25,278 bases of DNA from Acidobacteriota bacterium (GTDB lineage Bacteria > Acidobacteriota > Blastocatellia > Pyrinomonadales > Pyrinomonadaceae): contig JAEWBM010000101.1 in the NCBI GenBank assembly GCA_023391155.1, forward strand, positions 1 to 25,278, written 5' to 3'. The notes beneath the pieces were generated by a model. The model had not been told where the DNA came from. It saw only the letters and a program-made list of their open reading frames with translations, and ran no database searches. Position numbers and translations under genes: made by a program. This document shows, piece after piece, positions 6,433 through 14,378 of this stretch (position 1 is the stretch's first letter; each line of letters begins with the position of its first letter).

Positions 6433-7932
6433 CTAGGCTTCCGGATCGAACATATTTCCCCGGCCGAGGATGCCGCGGGGGTCGAAGGCGGCCTTTAGCT
6501 CGGCCATTTCGTTCAGATATCGCTCGCCCATGGCGATGTAAAGGTATTTGCGTTTGAGTTTGCCGATGCCGTGTTCGGCCGATATGCAGCCGCCGAGCAT
6601 TATCGACTGAGCGACAAAGCGGCCGTAGAGATGGCGTGCCCGCTCAGCCTCTTCGTCGGTTTTGGGCAGCAGATTCGCGTGCAGATGGCAGTCGCCTATG
6701 TGGCCGAAGATCACGTAATCGATGCCGCTCGCGTCAAGCATTTCTTTTTGATAGCGGAGAAATCCCGGAAAATTCTCATCCGGGACCGCCATATCCGTGC
6801 CGATCTTCTTCCGGCCGTTTCGCACGACGCGTTCGTTGACGCTCACGGGCAGCGCATGGCGAAACGCACGCATCTTTTCGCGGTCCGCCTCCGTCGTCGT
6901 GAACCAAGAGGCATCCGCCGCGGCGTTGTGCCTCTCAAGAAGCTCGTTCCAGCCCTCGAGCAGCTCATCTTCGCTCTCCGCCGTCGTCTCCTGCTCAAAA
7001 AATATCGCGCCCGCCATCCCCTCCGGCGTCTCCGGAAACTTCTCCCGAATAAACCCAAGCGCCCGATCGTCGAAATACTCGATCAATGTGGCGTCGATCG
7101 GGCCAACGACGCTGTCATCACCGTGCCCGGCTCGCGTAGACATCGAGGCCGCCTTTGCTTCATATACGAAGTCCATTAGGTCCGTTTGCGACGTGAAAAA
7201 CACGATCCCACTGAAGAATCCTTGAGGTTTTGCCAACAATGACAACTCGATTTCGGTTATCACCCCCAGTGTCCCTTCACTGCCAATGAATAGATCGATC
7301 ACATCCATTTCCGGCTCTGTGAAATAACCGCTGACGTTCTTGCTGACATCAGGGCGTTCATAGCTGGGCACTCTAATTCCGATTATCTTGTCCTCTGGAG
7401 TCCGAATTGCCGCTATTCCAGCTCGGGAGGCCCGATTCCCACCCCTCCGAAACTCAAGAACATCCCCGTCCGCCAGCGCGACCCTGATGCGCTCTACATA
7501 ACGCCGCGTCGCCCCATACTTAAAACTCCTCGCACCCGAGGCATTCGTCGCCACGGTCCCGCCCACCTGGCAGCTCCACTCGGTCGGGTCCGGCGGATAG
7601 AAAAGCCCCTCGGCCTCAACCGCCTTCGCAAGATCGCCAAGTATGACTCCGGGCTCAACGACCGCACGCATCGCGGCTTTATCGATGTTCTTGATCCGGT
7701 TCAGCCGCTCCATCGAGATCACGTAACCGCCAAACGGGATCGCACCGCCGACCGTGCCCGTCCGGGCCCCCGACACCGTCACCGGCACCCCCGCCGCGTT
7801 CGCCTCCCGCAAGATCGCCGCGACCTCATCCTCCGTCTCCGGCAAAAACAAACGCTCCGCATGCCCCCCGGGCATGTTACTCGCATCGACAAGGTAATCT
7901 TGCAGCTCTTCAGGCTGAGTCTTCGTTTGCAT
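6433..7932 (-). CDS. FAD-binding oxidase, GlcD / D-lactate dehydrogenase type
   Basis: A 499-residue flavoprotein of the VAO/PCMH family with FAD-binding type 4 and FAD-oxidase C-terminal domains. Such enzymes oxidise glycolate or D-lactate (2-hydroxy acids) and pass electrons to the respiratory chain. The N-terminal domain contains VPVTVSGARTGTVGGAIPFG (pyrophosphate-binding loop), PPDPTEWSCQVGGTVATNAS and FIGSEGTLGVITEIEL. The C-terminal domain has FGHIGDCHLHANLLP and the closing motif SAEHGIGKLKRKYL. Length matches GlcD-type proteins. No iron-sulfur partner (GlcF) lies next to it, so a stand-alone D-lactate dehydrogenase role is as likely as glycolate oxidase. The ATG follows a gap filled by an inverted repeat block. 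Confidence 0.92.
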   Translation of the reverse strand: MQTKTQPEELQDYLVDASNMPGGHAERLFLPETEDEVAAILREANAAGVPVTVSGARTGTVGGAIPFGGYVISMERLNRIKNIDKAAMRAVVEPGVILGDLAKAVEAEGLFYPPDPTEWSCQVGGTVATNASGARSFKYGATRRYVERIRVALADGDVLEFRRGGNRASRAGIAAIRTPEDKIIGIRVPSYERPDVSKNVSGYFTEPEMDVIDLFIGSEGTLGVITEIELSLLAKPQGFFSGIVFFTSQTDLMDFVYEAKAASMSTRAGHGDDSVVGPIDATLIEYFDDRALGFIREKFPETPEGMAGAIFFEQETTAESEDELLEGWNELLERHNAAADASWFTTTEADREKMRAFRHALPVSVNERVVRNGRKKIGTDMAVPDENFPGFLRYQKEMLDASGIDYVIFGHIGDCHLHANLLPKTDEEAERARHLYGRFVAQSIMLGGCISAEHGIGKLKRKYLYIAMGERYLNEMAELKAAFDPRGILGRGNMFDPEA

Positions 7933-7939
7933 AATCTAC

Positions 7940-8077
7940 GAACGCGGATCACACGGATCGAGCGGATTAAAGCGGATCACCAAAGTTACCTGAAAGAAAC
8001 CGAATTCACCGACTCTATGATCATTTCCGATCACAATATTATCCGATCTATCCGCCTGATCCGCCTGATCCGCGTTC
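7940..8077. repeat. Inverted block of degenerate GCGGATCA-type repeats
   Basis: GAACGCGGATCA at 7940-7951 is matched by its exact reverse complement TGATCCGCGTTC at 8066-8077. Inside each end the motif GCGGAT recurs at 8-10 bp intervals (7940-7980) and as ATCCGCCTG at 9-bp intervals (8049-8070). No gene lies between the arms. It fills most of the 174-bp gap between the DUF421 and FAD oxidase genes. Confidence 0.75.
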
Positions 8078-8106
8078 CAACCCCGGCCCCGCGGATCTAT
8101 CGACTA

Positions 8107-8652
8107 CTAATATCCCTCAACATCCCGCAGCGCGTCCATCTGATCTTTGTCCGAACGTTCGATCACGCTAAAACTCCCGTCCGTTTCCAGCACAACGGCC
8201 TCGACAGCGTGGAGCGATCCGACACCGGCCGCACGCACCGCCGCACGTACCTCGGACCGCGTCACCCTGACGGCCAATAATTTGTCGTCCAGAAAATCGC
8301 CCTTTTTCAAAAGCAGCGTCGGCGAAGATTTCACCAGCTTATCGGCTGTATCGGACCGCACCGCCGCCCACGTGATCAGAAACTGCAGTCCCACGAGCAA
8401 CACGAACGCGAGCAGTCCCTCAAAAAGCTTGACGTCCTTCGATAAAAGCACCGTCGCCAGCGTCGATCCCAGCGCGACGGTCACCACAAAATCGAACGCG
8501 TTCCATTTAGAAAGCGTGCGTTTCCCCGATATCCGAAGCACGGCGATCAGCCCGGCATACGCCAGCCCGCCGACCACCAGCACCCGCAGCAATCCCCACC
8601 AATTTTCGAAGAACATCCCGTCCATCAGTTCACGGCCGTCTCGCTCCGGCAT
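8107..8652 (-). CDS. DUF421 (YetF-like) membrane protein
   Basis: A 181-residue integral membrane protein of the DUF421/YetF family. Three hydrophobic helices are visible near the N-terminus (about residues 19-40, 53-71 and 76-95), followed by a soluble C-terminal domain. The hallmark sequence GKRTLSKWNAFDFVVTVALGS in the loop/second helix and SPTLLLKKGDFLDDKL after the helices are diagnostic. Function is unknown; relatives are found among sporulation and stress proteins. The stop of uvrB is 1 bp before this ATG, so the two are translationally coupled. A second start (MDGMFFENWWG, residue 10) is possible. Confidence 0.9.
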   Translation of the reverse strand: MPERDGRELMDGMFFENWWGLLRVLVVGGLAYAGLIAVLRISGKRTLSKWNAFDFVVTVALGSTLATVLLSKDVKLFEGLLAFVLLVGLQFLITWAAVRSDTADKLVKSSPTLLLKKGDFLDDKLLAVRVTRSEVRAAVRAAGVGSLHAVEAVVLETDGSFSVIERSDKDQMDALRDVEGY

Positions 8653-8653
8653 C

Positions 8654-10642
8654 TCATCGAACCACCAATTCCCTCTCCCTCAGATACTTAAGCTTATCAC
8701 GCAGTTCCGCCGCCCGTTCAAACTTCATTTCCTTCGCCGCTTCTCGCATATCGGCCTCGAGTTGAGCGATCGTCTGCTTCAACTGTTTGGGCGAATACTC
8801 CTCGACCGCGTCGAGCTCGAGCGGGATCTTAAAGTAATCCGCCTCATACGCCGTAACCAGCGTCGCGTCGATCGACTTCACGATCGTCGTCGGCGTGATG
8901 CCGTGCTGGGCGTTGTACTCTTCCTGAATGGCGCGGCGCCGGTTCGTCTCGCTGATGGCATGCTCCATCGACCCCGTGATCTTGTCCGCATAGAGTATCG
9001 CCATCCCGTCCGAATTCCTCGCCGCCCGGCCGATCGTCTGTATCAACGACCGCTCTGACCGCAGAAACCCTTCCTTGTCCGCATCCAATATCGCCACCAG
9101 CGAGACTTCCGGCAGGTCCAGCCCCTCCCGCAGCAGGTTGATCCCCACCAGCACGTCAAACTCGCCCCGCCTCAGGTCGCGCAAGATCTTTATTCGGTCA
9201 AGCGTCTCGATATCGCTGTGCAGATAGGTGACCCGCACGCCCACCTCTGCGAAATACTCGCTCAGATTTTCGGCCATCCGCTTCGTCAGCGTCGTCCCCA
9301 GCACCCGCTCGTTCCGCTCGGCACGCACGCGGCACTCTTCCAAGAGGTCGTCGATCTGCCCCTTCACCGGGCGCACCTCTACCCGAGGATCAAGCAGCCC
9401 TGTCGGCCTGATTATCTGCTCGATCACCTCACCCTCCGTTCGCTGCAGCTCATACGGCCCCGGAGTCGCCGAAACATAGATCGTCTGCCCCACCCTCTGC
9501 TCAAACTCCTGAAAGTTCAGCGGCCGGTTGTCCATCGCGCTCGGCAGCCTGAAACCGTACTCGACCAGCGTCCCCTTCCGCGATTGATCGCCCTTGAACA
9601 TCGCCCCAAGCTGCGGGATCGTCTGGTGAGATTCGTCGATCACCATCAGCGCATCCGGCGGGAGATAGTCCAAAAGCGTGGGCGGCGGAGCTCCCGGCGG
9701 CTTCCCCGTCAGGTGGCGCGAATAGTTTTCGATACCGCGGCAAAAGCCCATCTCCTTTATCATCTCCAGGTCATACATCGTCCGCTGATGCAGTCTCTGG
9801 GCTTCCACGATCTTGCCCTCGCCGACCAGCTTCTCCTCGTGCTCGTCAAGCTCCGCCCGGATAGTTTGTATCGCCCGCTTTATCGTCTGCTTCGACATCA
9901 CATAGTGCGTCTTCGGATAGATCGGCAGCCGCGAATCGTGCTTCTTTATCACCTCGCCCAACAGCGGGTCGATCGTCGAGATCGAATCGATCTCGTCCCC
10001 CCAAAACTCCACCCGATACGCGGTGTCCTGATAGCTGGGATATATCTCGACCACATCGCCTCGCACGCGAAACGTCCCCCGATCAAAATCGATATTCACC
10101 CGTTCATACTGCAGCTCGACCAGCTTCTTGAGAAAATCCTCACGCTTATATTCCATCCCCGGCTCGATGAACATCAGCATCCCGAAATACGCATCCGGGT
10201 CACCCAGACCGTAGATACACGACACCGAGGCCACTACGATCACGTCCCGCCTCTCAAACAGCGCCCGCGTCGCCGACAGCCGCAGCCTGTCGATCTCTTC
10301 ATTTATCGTCGCGTCTTTTTCTATATAAAGGTCCGACGCCGGAACATACGCCTCTGGCTGGTAATAGTCGTAGTACGAAACAAAATACTCGACCGCGTTC
10401 TCCGGAAAGAACGTCTTAAACTCCTGATAAAGCTGCGCCGCGAGCGTCTTGTTATGTGCCAGCACCAGCGTCGGCCGCTGAACCTGGTCAATAACATTCG
10501 CGATCGTAAAGGTCTTCCCGCTGCCGGTGATCCCCAATAGCACCTGGTCCTTCTCCCCACGGTTCAGCCCCTCCACCAACTGCGCAATGGCCTCCGGCTG
10601 ATCCCCTTTCGGAGTGTTTTCACTTATGAGACGAAATTGCAT
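8654..10642 (-). CDS. uvrB: Excinuclease ABC subunit B
   Basis: UvrB, 662 residues, the damage-verification helicase-like subunit of nucleotide excision repair. It takes DNA from UvrA and recruits UvrC. Walker A is GITGSGKT (residues 37-44). The beta-hairpin that clamps DNA is in YFVSYYDYYQPEAYVP. Walker B is MVIDESH, with the further helicase motifs YVSATPGPYE, TTLTKRMAENL, GINLLREGLDLPEV and QTIGRAARN. The C-terminal UVR motif that binds UvrC occupies about residues 620-660 (LEADMREAAKEMKFERAAEL). Full length and intact. It heads the leftward block and is followed by the DUF421 gene with a 1-bp gap. No LexA-type operator was recognised upstream, where a tandem repeat begins about 40 bp away. 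Confidence 0.99.
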   Translation of the reverse strand: MQFRLISENTPKGDQPEAIAQLVEGLNRGEKDQVLLGITGSGKTFTIANVIDQVQRPTLVLAHNKTLAAQLYQEFKTFFPENAVEYFVSYYDYYQPEAYVPASDLYIEKDATINEEIDRLRLSATRALFERRDVIVVASVSCIYGLGDPDAYFGMLMFIEPGMEYKREDFLKKLVELQYERVNIDFDRGTFRVRGDVVEIYPSYQDTAYRVEFWGDEIDSISTIDPLLGEVIKKHDSRLPIYPKTHYVMSKQTIKRAIQTIRAELDEHEEKLVGEGKIVEAQRLHQRTMYDLEMIKEMGFCRGIENYSRHLTGKPPGAPPPTLLDYLPPDALMVIDESHQTIPQLGAMFKGDQSRKGTLVEYGFRLPSAMDNRPLNFQEFEQRVGQTIYVSATPGPYELQRTEGEVIEQIIRPTGLLDPRVEVRPVKGQIDDLLEECRVRAERNERVLGTTLTKRMAENLSEYFAEVGVRVTYLHSDIETLDRIKILRDLRRGEFDVLVGINLLREGLDLPEVSLVAILDADKEGFLRSERSLIQTIGRAARNSDGMAILYADKITGSMEHAISETNRRRAIQEEYNAQHGITPTTIVKSIDATLVTAYEADYFKIPLELDAVEEYSPKQLKQTIAQLEADMREAAKEMKFERAAELRDKLKYLRERELVVR

Positions 10643-10679
10643 ACTAGAATTCTAGCGCGACTAGGACATCACACCACAA

Positions 10680-11010
10680 ACTGGAAACTCGAAACTGATA
10701 ACTGGAAACTGTTGAACTACTTCGCTGAAGCATCGTCGATCCACCGACCAGAACTGTAAGCTGATAGCTAATAGCTGACAGCTGTTCGAAAACTCTCCTA
10801 AACAACCTCGAACCAATTCATCTCATACTGGAAACTCGAAACTGATAACTGGAAACTGTTGAAAAACTTCCCTGAAACATCGCTGAAGGCCCCCAAGCAA
10901 AACTGAGAGCTGATAGCTCATAGCTGGAAGCTGTTCGAAAGCTTCCTGAAACATCCTCAATCCCGGCACCTCTCAATCTGGAAACTCGATACTGATAACT
11001 GGAAACTGTA
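10680..11010 (+). repeat. Degenerate 148-bp tandem repeat built from two heptamer arrays
   Basis: This fills the 397-bp gap between divergent uvrB and the 283-residue gene. Array A (CTGGAAA, CTCGAAA, CTGATAA, CTGGAAA, CTG) occurs at about 10681, 10829 and 10978. Array B (AGCTGAT, AGCTAAT, AGCTGAC, AGCTG and variants) occurs at about 10757 and 10907. The order is A-B-A-B-A with a period of 148-149 bp and diverged spacers. A single A-B pair also lies at 6339-6415. No convincing gene is present. Confidence 0.85.
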
Positions 11011-11039
11011 GGGAAAACCAATTAATCTTATTCGAATTT

Positions 11040-11891
11040 ATGAAACTCGCACGTTACTGGAAACGCAGCAGGCTTCAGACTGCCCTGCCCAACGGAAAAG
11101 AGATGCTCGCCACCGGCTGGGGTTGGTCCGTTAGCGACCCGGCTGAGGCTCAGCGCCGCGCCGACGAGGCCGTCCGCCGCTCGGCCGAACGCATCGCCTC
11201 GGGACAAAGTTACCCCGACAACTACGGCTATCCCGACCGCCCTGCCCGCGAAGAGATCGTCCGCGAGATCACCGGCGAGGACGGCACCGTGACCGCTGCC
11301 GTCACCCGCAATAGCTACGGTTCGCTCATCCTCAACACCGCCCGTCTGATGTTCATCGACGTGGATGTCACACCCAAGCCGGCCGGCCTGCTCGACTCGC
11401 TAAAGGGTATTTTCGGCATAAAGGCCCCGGACGCCTTCGAGGTCGCTCTTGAAAAGATCCGGACCACCGCTGCCGCCTCGCCGCAATATACCTTTCGCGT
11501 GTATCGCACGGCTGCCGGTTTCCGCCTCGCTGTCACCAACAAACGCATCGACCCGACCGGCGGCGAAAGCGAAACGCTGCTCTACAATTTCGGCTCCGAC
11601 AACCTCTATCAGCGGCTCTGCAAAAATCAGGAGAGCTTCCGGGCACGGCTCACGCCAAAACATTGGCGCTGCAATTACGAATCGCCCCGCGGTCGCTGGC
11701 CATTCGACTCATCTGTGGATGAGCAGGTCTATCGCCGCTGGGAACAGGGATATAACAACGCCTGCCTTCCCTACGCCACCTGTCGATTTATTGAAGAGAT
11801 CGGCACCGACCGCACCGTCGGCGAATTCCGCGAGCTGATCGCGCTTCACGACCGCGAAACGCGTGCCGATTCAGGCCGGCCTCTCGCATGA
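11040..11891 (+). CDS. Conserved protein of unknown function
   Basis: A 283-residue soluble protein. I recognise the style of a family of uncharacterised bacterial proteins from features such as LMFIDVDV (about residues 103-110), YTFRVYRTAAGFRLAVTNKR, a short LGAD-like block (NFGSDNLYQRLCKNQ), FRARLTPKHWRC and a C-terminal FRELIALHDRETRA, but no function is known to me. Aspartates in a hydrophobic strand (FIDVDV) followed by a GFRL strand could suggest a nucleotide- or metal-binding ferredoxin-like domain; this is speculation. No signal peptide or membrane segment. The ATG follows the tandem repeat closely and no strong Shine-Dalgarno is visible. purC follows 91 bp later in the same direction. 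Confidence 0.75.
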   Translation: MKLARYWKRSRLQTALPNGKEMLATGWGWSVSDPAEAQRRADEAVRRSAERIASGQSYPDNYGYPDRPAREEIVREITGEDGTVTAAVTRNSYGSLILNTARLMFIDVDVTPKPAGLLDSLKGIFGIKAPDAFEVALEKIRTTAAASPQYTFRVYRTAAGFRLAVTNKRIDPTGGESETLLYNFGSDNLYQRLCKNQESFRARLTPKHWRCNYESPRGRWPFDSSVDEQVYRRWEQGYNNACLPYATCRFIEEIGTDRTVGEFRELIALHDRETRADSGRPLA

Positions 11892-11982
11892 TCTTGAGCC
11901 AAAAAAGTCTGCGAAAATCTCCCCGCTTTACCTCTCCCGCATTTCGTTATAAAGTTATCAATCTGTTCTTCCCACCTTTCAC

Positions 11983-12888
11983 ATGGCATTAGCAACAACG
12001 CTTTCCGATTCGACCTTTACGGGCCTGCCGCTCTTGCATAAGGGAAAGGTCCGCGACGTCTATTCCGTGGATGACGACCACCTTTTGCTCGTCGCCACTG
12101 ACCGCCTCTCTGCCTTCGATTGCGTCCTTCCCACACCGATCAAATACAAGGGCGCGGTGCTGACGGCACTCTCAGAGTTCTGGTTCAAACGTCTCGAGCA
12201 CATCGTCGAGAACCATTGCATCACGACCAATATTGACGACATGCCCGAGCTCATCCGGCGCCACGAGATCCTCCGCGGACGTTCGATGCTGGTTAAAAAG
12301 GCAAACGTCTTCCCGGTCGAATGTGTCGTCCGCGGATACCTGGAGGGCTCCGGCTGGAAGGACTATCTCGAAACGCAAAAGGTCTGCGGCCGCGAACTGC
12401 CGCCCGGCCTCAAACATTGCGACCGCCTGCTCACGCCGATCTTCACGCCGGCGACAAAGGCGGAAAGCGGCCACGATGAAAATATCTCGCAGGTCGAATT
12501 TATGCAGATCGTCGGCCACGACACTGCCGTCGAGCTCAAAACGATCTCGAAACAGATCTATACCGAAGCTGCCGAGTATGCACTTACACGCGGCATCATC
12601 ATCGCCGACACCAAGTTCGAATTTGGAACCGACGCGGCCGGAAACCTGATGCTCGTCGATGAAGTTCTTACTCCCGACTCTTCCCGATTTTGGAACGCGA
12701 AAACGTACGAACCGGGCCACGCACAGGCTTCCTTTGACAAACAGTTCGTGCGGGAATATCTTGAAACTCTCGATTGGGACAAAACACCCCCTGCCCCTCC
12801 CCTGCCGCCCGAGGTCGCCGAGGCCACCTCCGAGCGCTATTTGCAGGCATACAAATTATTGACCGGACAGGAACTCGCAGTTGATTAG
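11983..12888 (+). CDS. purC: Phosphoribosylaminoimidazole-succinocarboxamide synthase
   Basis: SAICAR synthetase, 301 residues. It joins aspartate to CAIR with ATP in the eighth step of purine synthesis. Signatures: LHKGKVRDVYSVDD (ATP-binding loop), ATDRLSAFDCVLP, VECVVRGYLEGSGWKDY, GIIIADTKFEFG and LVDEVLTPDSSRFW. This is the longer bacterial/fungal form with the C-terminal extension (PPEVAEATSERYLQAYKLLTG). Intact. It precedes a Fis-type regulator gene by 27 bp and may be co-transcribed with it. No other pur genes are nearby and no PurR-like box was recognised. Confidence 0.98.
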   Translation: MALATTLSDSTFTGLPLLHKGKVRDVYSVDDDHLLLVATDRLSAFDCVLPTPIKYKGAVLTALSEFWFKRLEHIVENHCITTNIDDMPELIRRHEILRGRSMLVKKANVFPVECVVRGYLEGSGWKDYLETQKVCGRELPPGLKHCDRLLTPIFTPATKAESGHDENISQVEFMQIVGHDTAVELKTISKQIYTEAAEYALTRGIIIADTKFEFGTDAAGNLMLVDEVLTPDSSRFWNAKTYEPGHAQASFDKQFVREYLETLDWDKTPPAPPLPPEVAEATSERYLQAYKLLTGQELAVD

Positions 12889-12915
12889 TAGTTTCATTCG
12901 GAACCCGACATCATT

Positions 12916-13146
12916 ATGCGCGAACGAATGGGATCCCTCATAGAAGATATGCTCGACGGGCAGATAATGCTCACCGAAGCGATCTGTGAGTTTCAAAAAC
13001 TCTATATACAGAAAGCTCTCGAGCGTAACTCTCACCATCTTTCAAATACCGCCGCCGCACTCGGCATCCACCGCAATACGCTGTCAAAGCGCGTCGCCGA
13101 ATATCAGGCCGCAGGCAAAAAGAAAAAACGGGCCGCCGCCCGTTAA
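12916..13146 (+). CDS. Fis-type helix-turn-helix protein
   Basis: A 76-residue protein. The C-terminal half, IQKALERNSHHLSNTAAALGIHRNTLSKRVAEY (residues about 35-67), is an HTH_8/Fis DNA-binding domain of the kind at the end of NtrC-type activators. The first 30 residues (MGSLIEDMLDGQIMLTEAICEFQ) form a helix likely used for dimerisation. It ends in a lysine/arginine-rich tail (KKKKRAAAR). It lacks AAA and receiver domains, so it is a stand-alone nucleoid- or regulator-like protein. It lies 27 bp after purC, and its stop overlaps the convergent MOSC gene's stop by 4 bp with no terminator between them. Confidence 0.88.
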   Translation: MRERMGSLIEDMLDGQIMLTEAICEFQKLYIQKALERNSHHLSNTAAALGIHRNTLSKRVAEYQAAGKKKKRAAAR

Positions 13147-14084
13147 TCTTTCGTTTCCAAAATTTCGACCTCGTCACCGACCCGTATTGTTCCTCCGGGC
13201 CGTTCGGCGATGAGGTTCTGCCCAAACATTACCAGGTCGCCCACCTTGCGAAACTTTGCGAGTGTCCTGAGCGGCTCCTTCCCGTCAAACTCACCCCGCT
13301 CCGGATCGATCGTCGTGATCACGCATCGCCCGCAGGGCTTCACCACATGAAAGACCGTCTCACCGATCCTTATCCGCTTCCACGTGTCCTCATCAAAAGG
13401 CCCGCTCCCTTCAACCACCAAATTCGGCCGAAACCGCTTCATCGTCAACGGAGCGAAGTCCGGGCGGAAACGCGACCGTGAGGGAGCGTGCTCCTCCCCA
13501 CTCTCCTCCTGGATAGTACTGGTAGCCGCAGGTCGAGGTGCTAGATCCCCCTCCGGGCGGAAACGCGACCGTGAGGGGGCGTGCTCCTCGGCGATCCTCT
13601 CATTCAGATCGTCCAGCGACGCCTCGCCTATCAACAAGTAAGGATATCCGTCCGCAAAACTCACCACGTCCTCACCCGGCCTCACCGCATACTCCGGATT
13701 AACGTTCCGACGAGCAACCTCCGGCATCCGCACCAGACGGCACTTCACGCCGATCGCATCGCTGAACCACCGGTTCACATCATCGCCGTACTCCAGCGCC
13801 TCGACATGACTGGCCCACACCTGGACGAATGCCTTCCGATCCCCCGGCATCAACGGCGCGCTGATCTCCGAACTTCCCCTCTGAAATAACAGCCCGTCCC
13901 TGCCGACCGCCACGGTCACAAGCGCCATCTTCGGATGCTCCCTCTGCGTCAGAAATCGGTTGTTCCCGTCAACCAACATCCACCGCCGGTCATTCCGGAA
14001 CCCCCGCTCCTCGACAACGGCCTCCTTCAACCCGATGCCCCGCAGGGATTTCACCGGATAAATATTTATCTCCGATATTCTCAT
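13143..14084 (-). CDS. MOSC domain protein, YcbX/mARC-like
   Basis: A 313-residue protein with an N-terminal MOSC beta-barrel domain (ISEINIYPVKSLRGIGLKEA, RRWMLVDGNNRFLTQREHPK) and a MOSC domain with KPCGRCVITTIDPERGE (Cys251 and Cys254; one is the expected molybdenum ligand) and GQNLIAERPGGTIRVGDEVE. Relatives (E. coli YcbX, mitochondrial mARC) bind molybdenum cofactor and reduce N-hydroxylated compounds; they usually need a 2Fe-2S or NADH reductase partner, and none is adjacent. About 45 residues (roughly 164-208), containing EEHAPSRSRFRP twice, are extra compared with the family and come from dispersed repeat DNA inserted in frame just before the conserved KRFRPNLVV. Intact otherwise. Confidence 0.9.
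   Translation of the reverse strand: MRISEINIYPVKSLRGIGLKEAVVEERGFRNDRRWMLVDGNNRFLTQREHPKMALVTVAVGRDGLLFQRGSSEISAPLMPGDRKAFVQVWASHVEALEYGDDVNRWFSDAIGVKCRLVRMPEVARRNVNPEYAVRPGEDVVSFADGYPYLLIGEASLDDLNERIAEEHAPSRSRFRPEGDLAPRPAATSTIQEESGEEHAPSRSRFRPDFAPLTMKRFRPNLVVEGSGPFDEDTWKRIRIGETVFHVVKPCGRCVITTIDPERGEFDGKEPLRTLAKFRKVGDLVMFGQNLIAERPGGTIRVGDEVEILETKD
13461..13589 (-). repeat. In-frame repeat insertion within the MOSC gene
   Basis: Two 36-bp near-identical copies (13461-13496 and 13554-13589; + strand begins CGGGCGGAAACGCGACCGTG) lie 93 bp apart, exactly 31 codons. Each ends GGAGCGTGCTCC or GGGGCGTGCTCC, a small palindrome. The stretch between them resembles a degraded copy of the element at 14415-14462 (CCTCCTGGATAG, then GGTCGAGGTGCTAGATC). 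Confidence 0.85.
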
Positions 14085-14110
14085 ACACTATCAGGCAGAA
14101 ACTCGACCCG

Positions 14111-14158
14111 TAGGGAGGGTGCCCGACTGGAGGGCAAGCATCCCTGCTTTCCTCCCTA
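14111..14158 (+). repeat. Degenerate REP copy nested in an outer palindrome
   Basis: TGGAGGGCAAGCATCCCTGC (14128-14147) matches the REP element that flanks the RAYT gene, with one substitution and a truncated right end. It is enclosed by TAGGGAGG (14111-14118) and CCTCCCTA (14151-14158). Confidence 0.75.
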
Positions 14159-14205
14159 CCCACGTGTGGCGAACGCCCGATCCCCGCACCCTGTCTCGGC
14201 TCCAA

Positions 14206-14290
14206 ATCGGCGTAGCCGATGCCATTTAATTAGCCCACATCGCAAGATGTGGGTGAAGCATCCTCACCTCATCGAGCCGTCGTAGACGGC
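14206..14290. repeat. Three consecutive short perfect hairpins
   Basis: ATCGGC-GTA-GCCGAT (14206-14220), CCCACATC-GCAA-GATGTGGG (14234-14253) and GCCGTC-GTA-GACGGC (14276-14290). All are perfect stems with 3- or 4-base loops. With the REP copy at 14111-14158 they occupy most of the 265 bp between the MOSC start and the groESL promoter; no gene is seen there. Confidence 0.8.
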
Positions 14291-14349
14291 GACATATCCC
14301 CCCGAACTTGACACTACTCCACTCACATTTCCTAACATCAAATACCCCC

Positions 14350-14378
14350 TTGACAAGTTTAACCACGTTTAGTAAATT
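14350..14378 (+). promoter_or_regulatory. groESL sigma-70-type promoter
   Basis: TTGACA (14350-14355) and TAAATT (14373-14378) are separated by 17 bp. The -10 box runs into the CIRCE operator, as expected for an HrcA-repressed promoter. Confidence 0.85.

Noticed and set aside
9218..10540. Long open frame (440 codons) antisense to uvrB
   Set aside because: Arginine/leucine/histidine-rich shadow; uvrB on the other strand is unambiguous.
10818..11021. Short minus-strand frame rich in SSYQFRVS motifs
   Set aside because: It only translates the CTGGAAA-type heptamer arrays and has no supporting signals.
11040..11891. Archaeo-eukaryotic-type primase
   Set aside because: Only a loose resemblance (DVD strand followed by a GFRL strand); the downstream His motif is not evident, so the call stays unknown.
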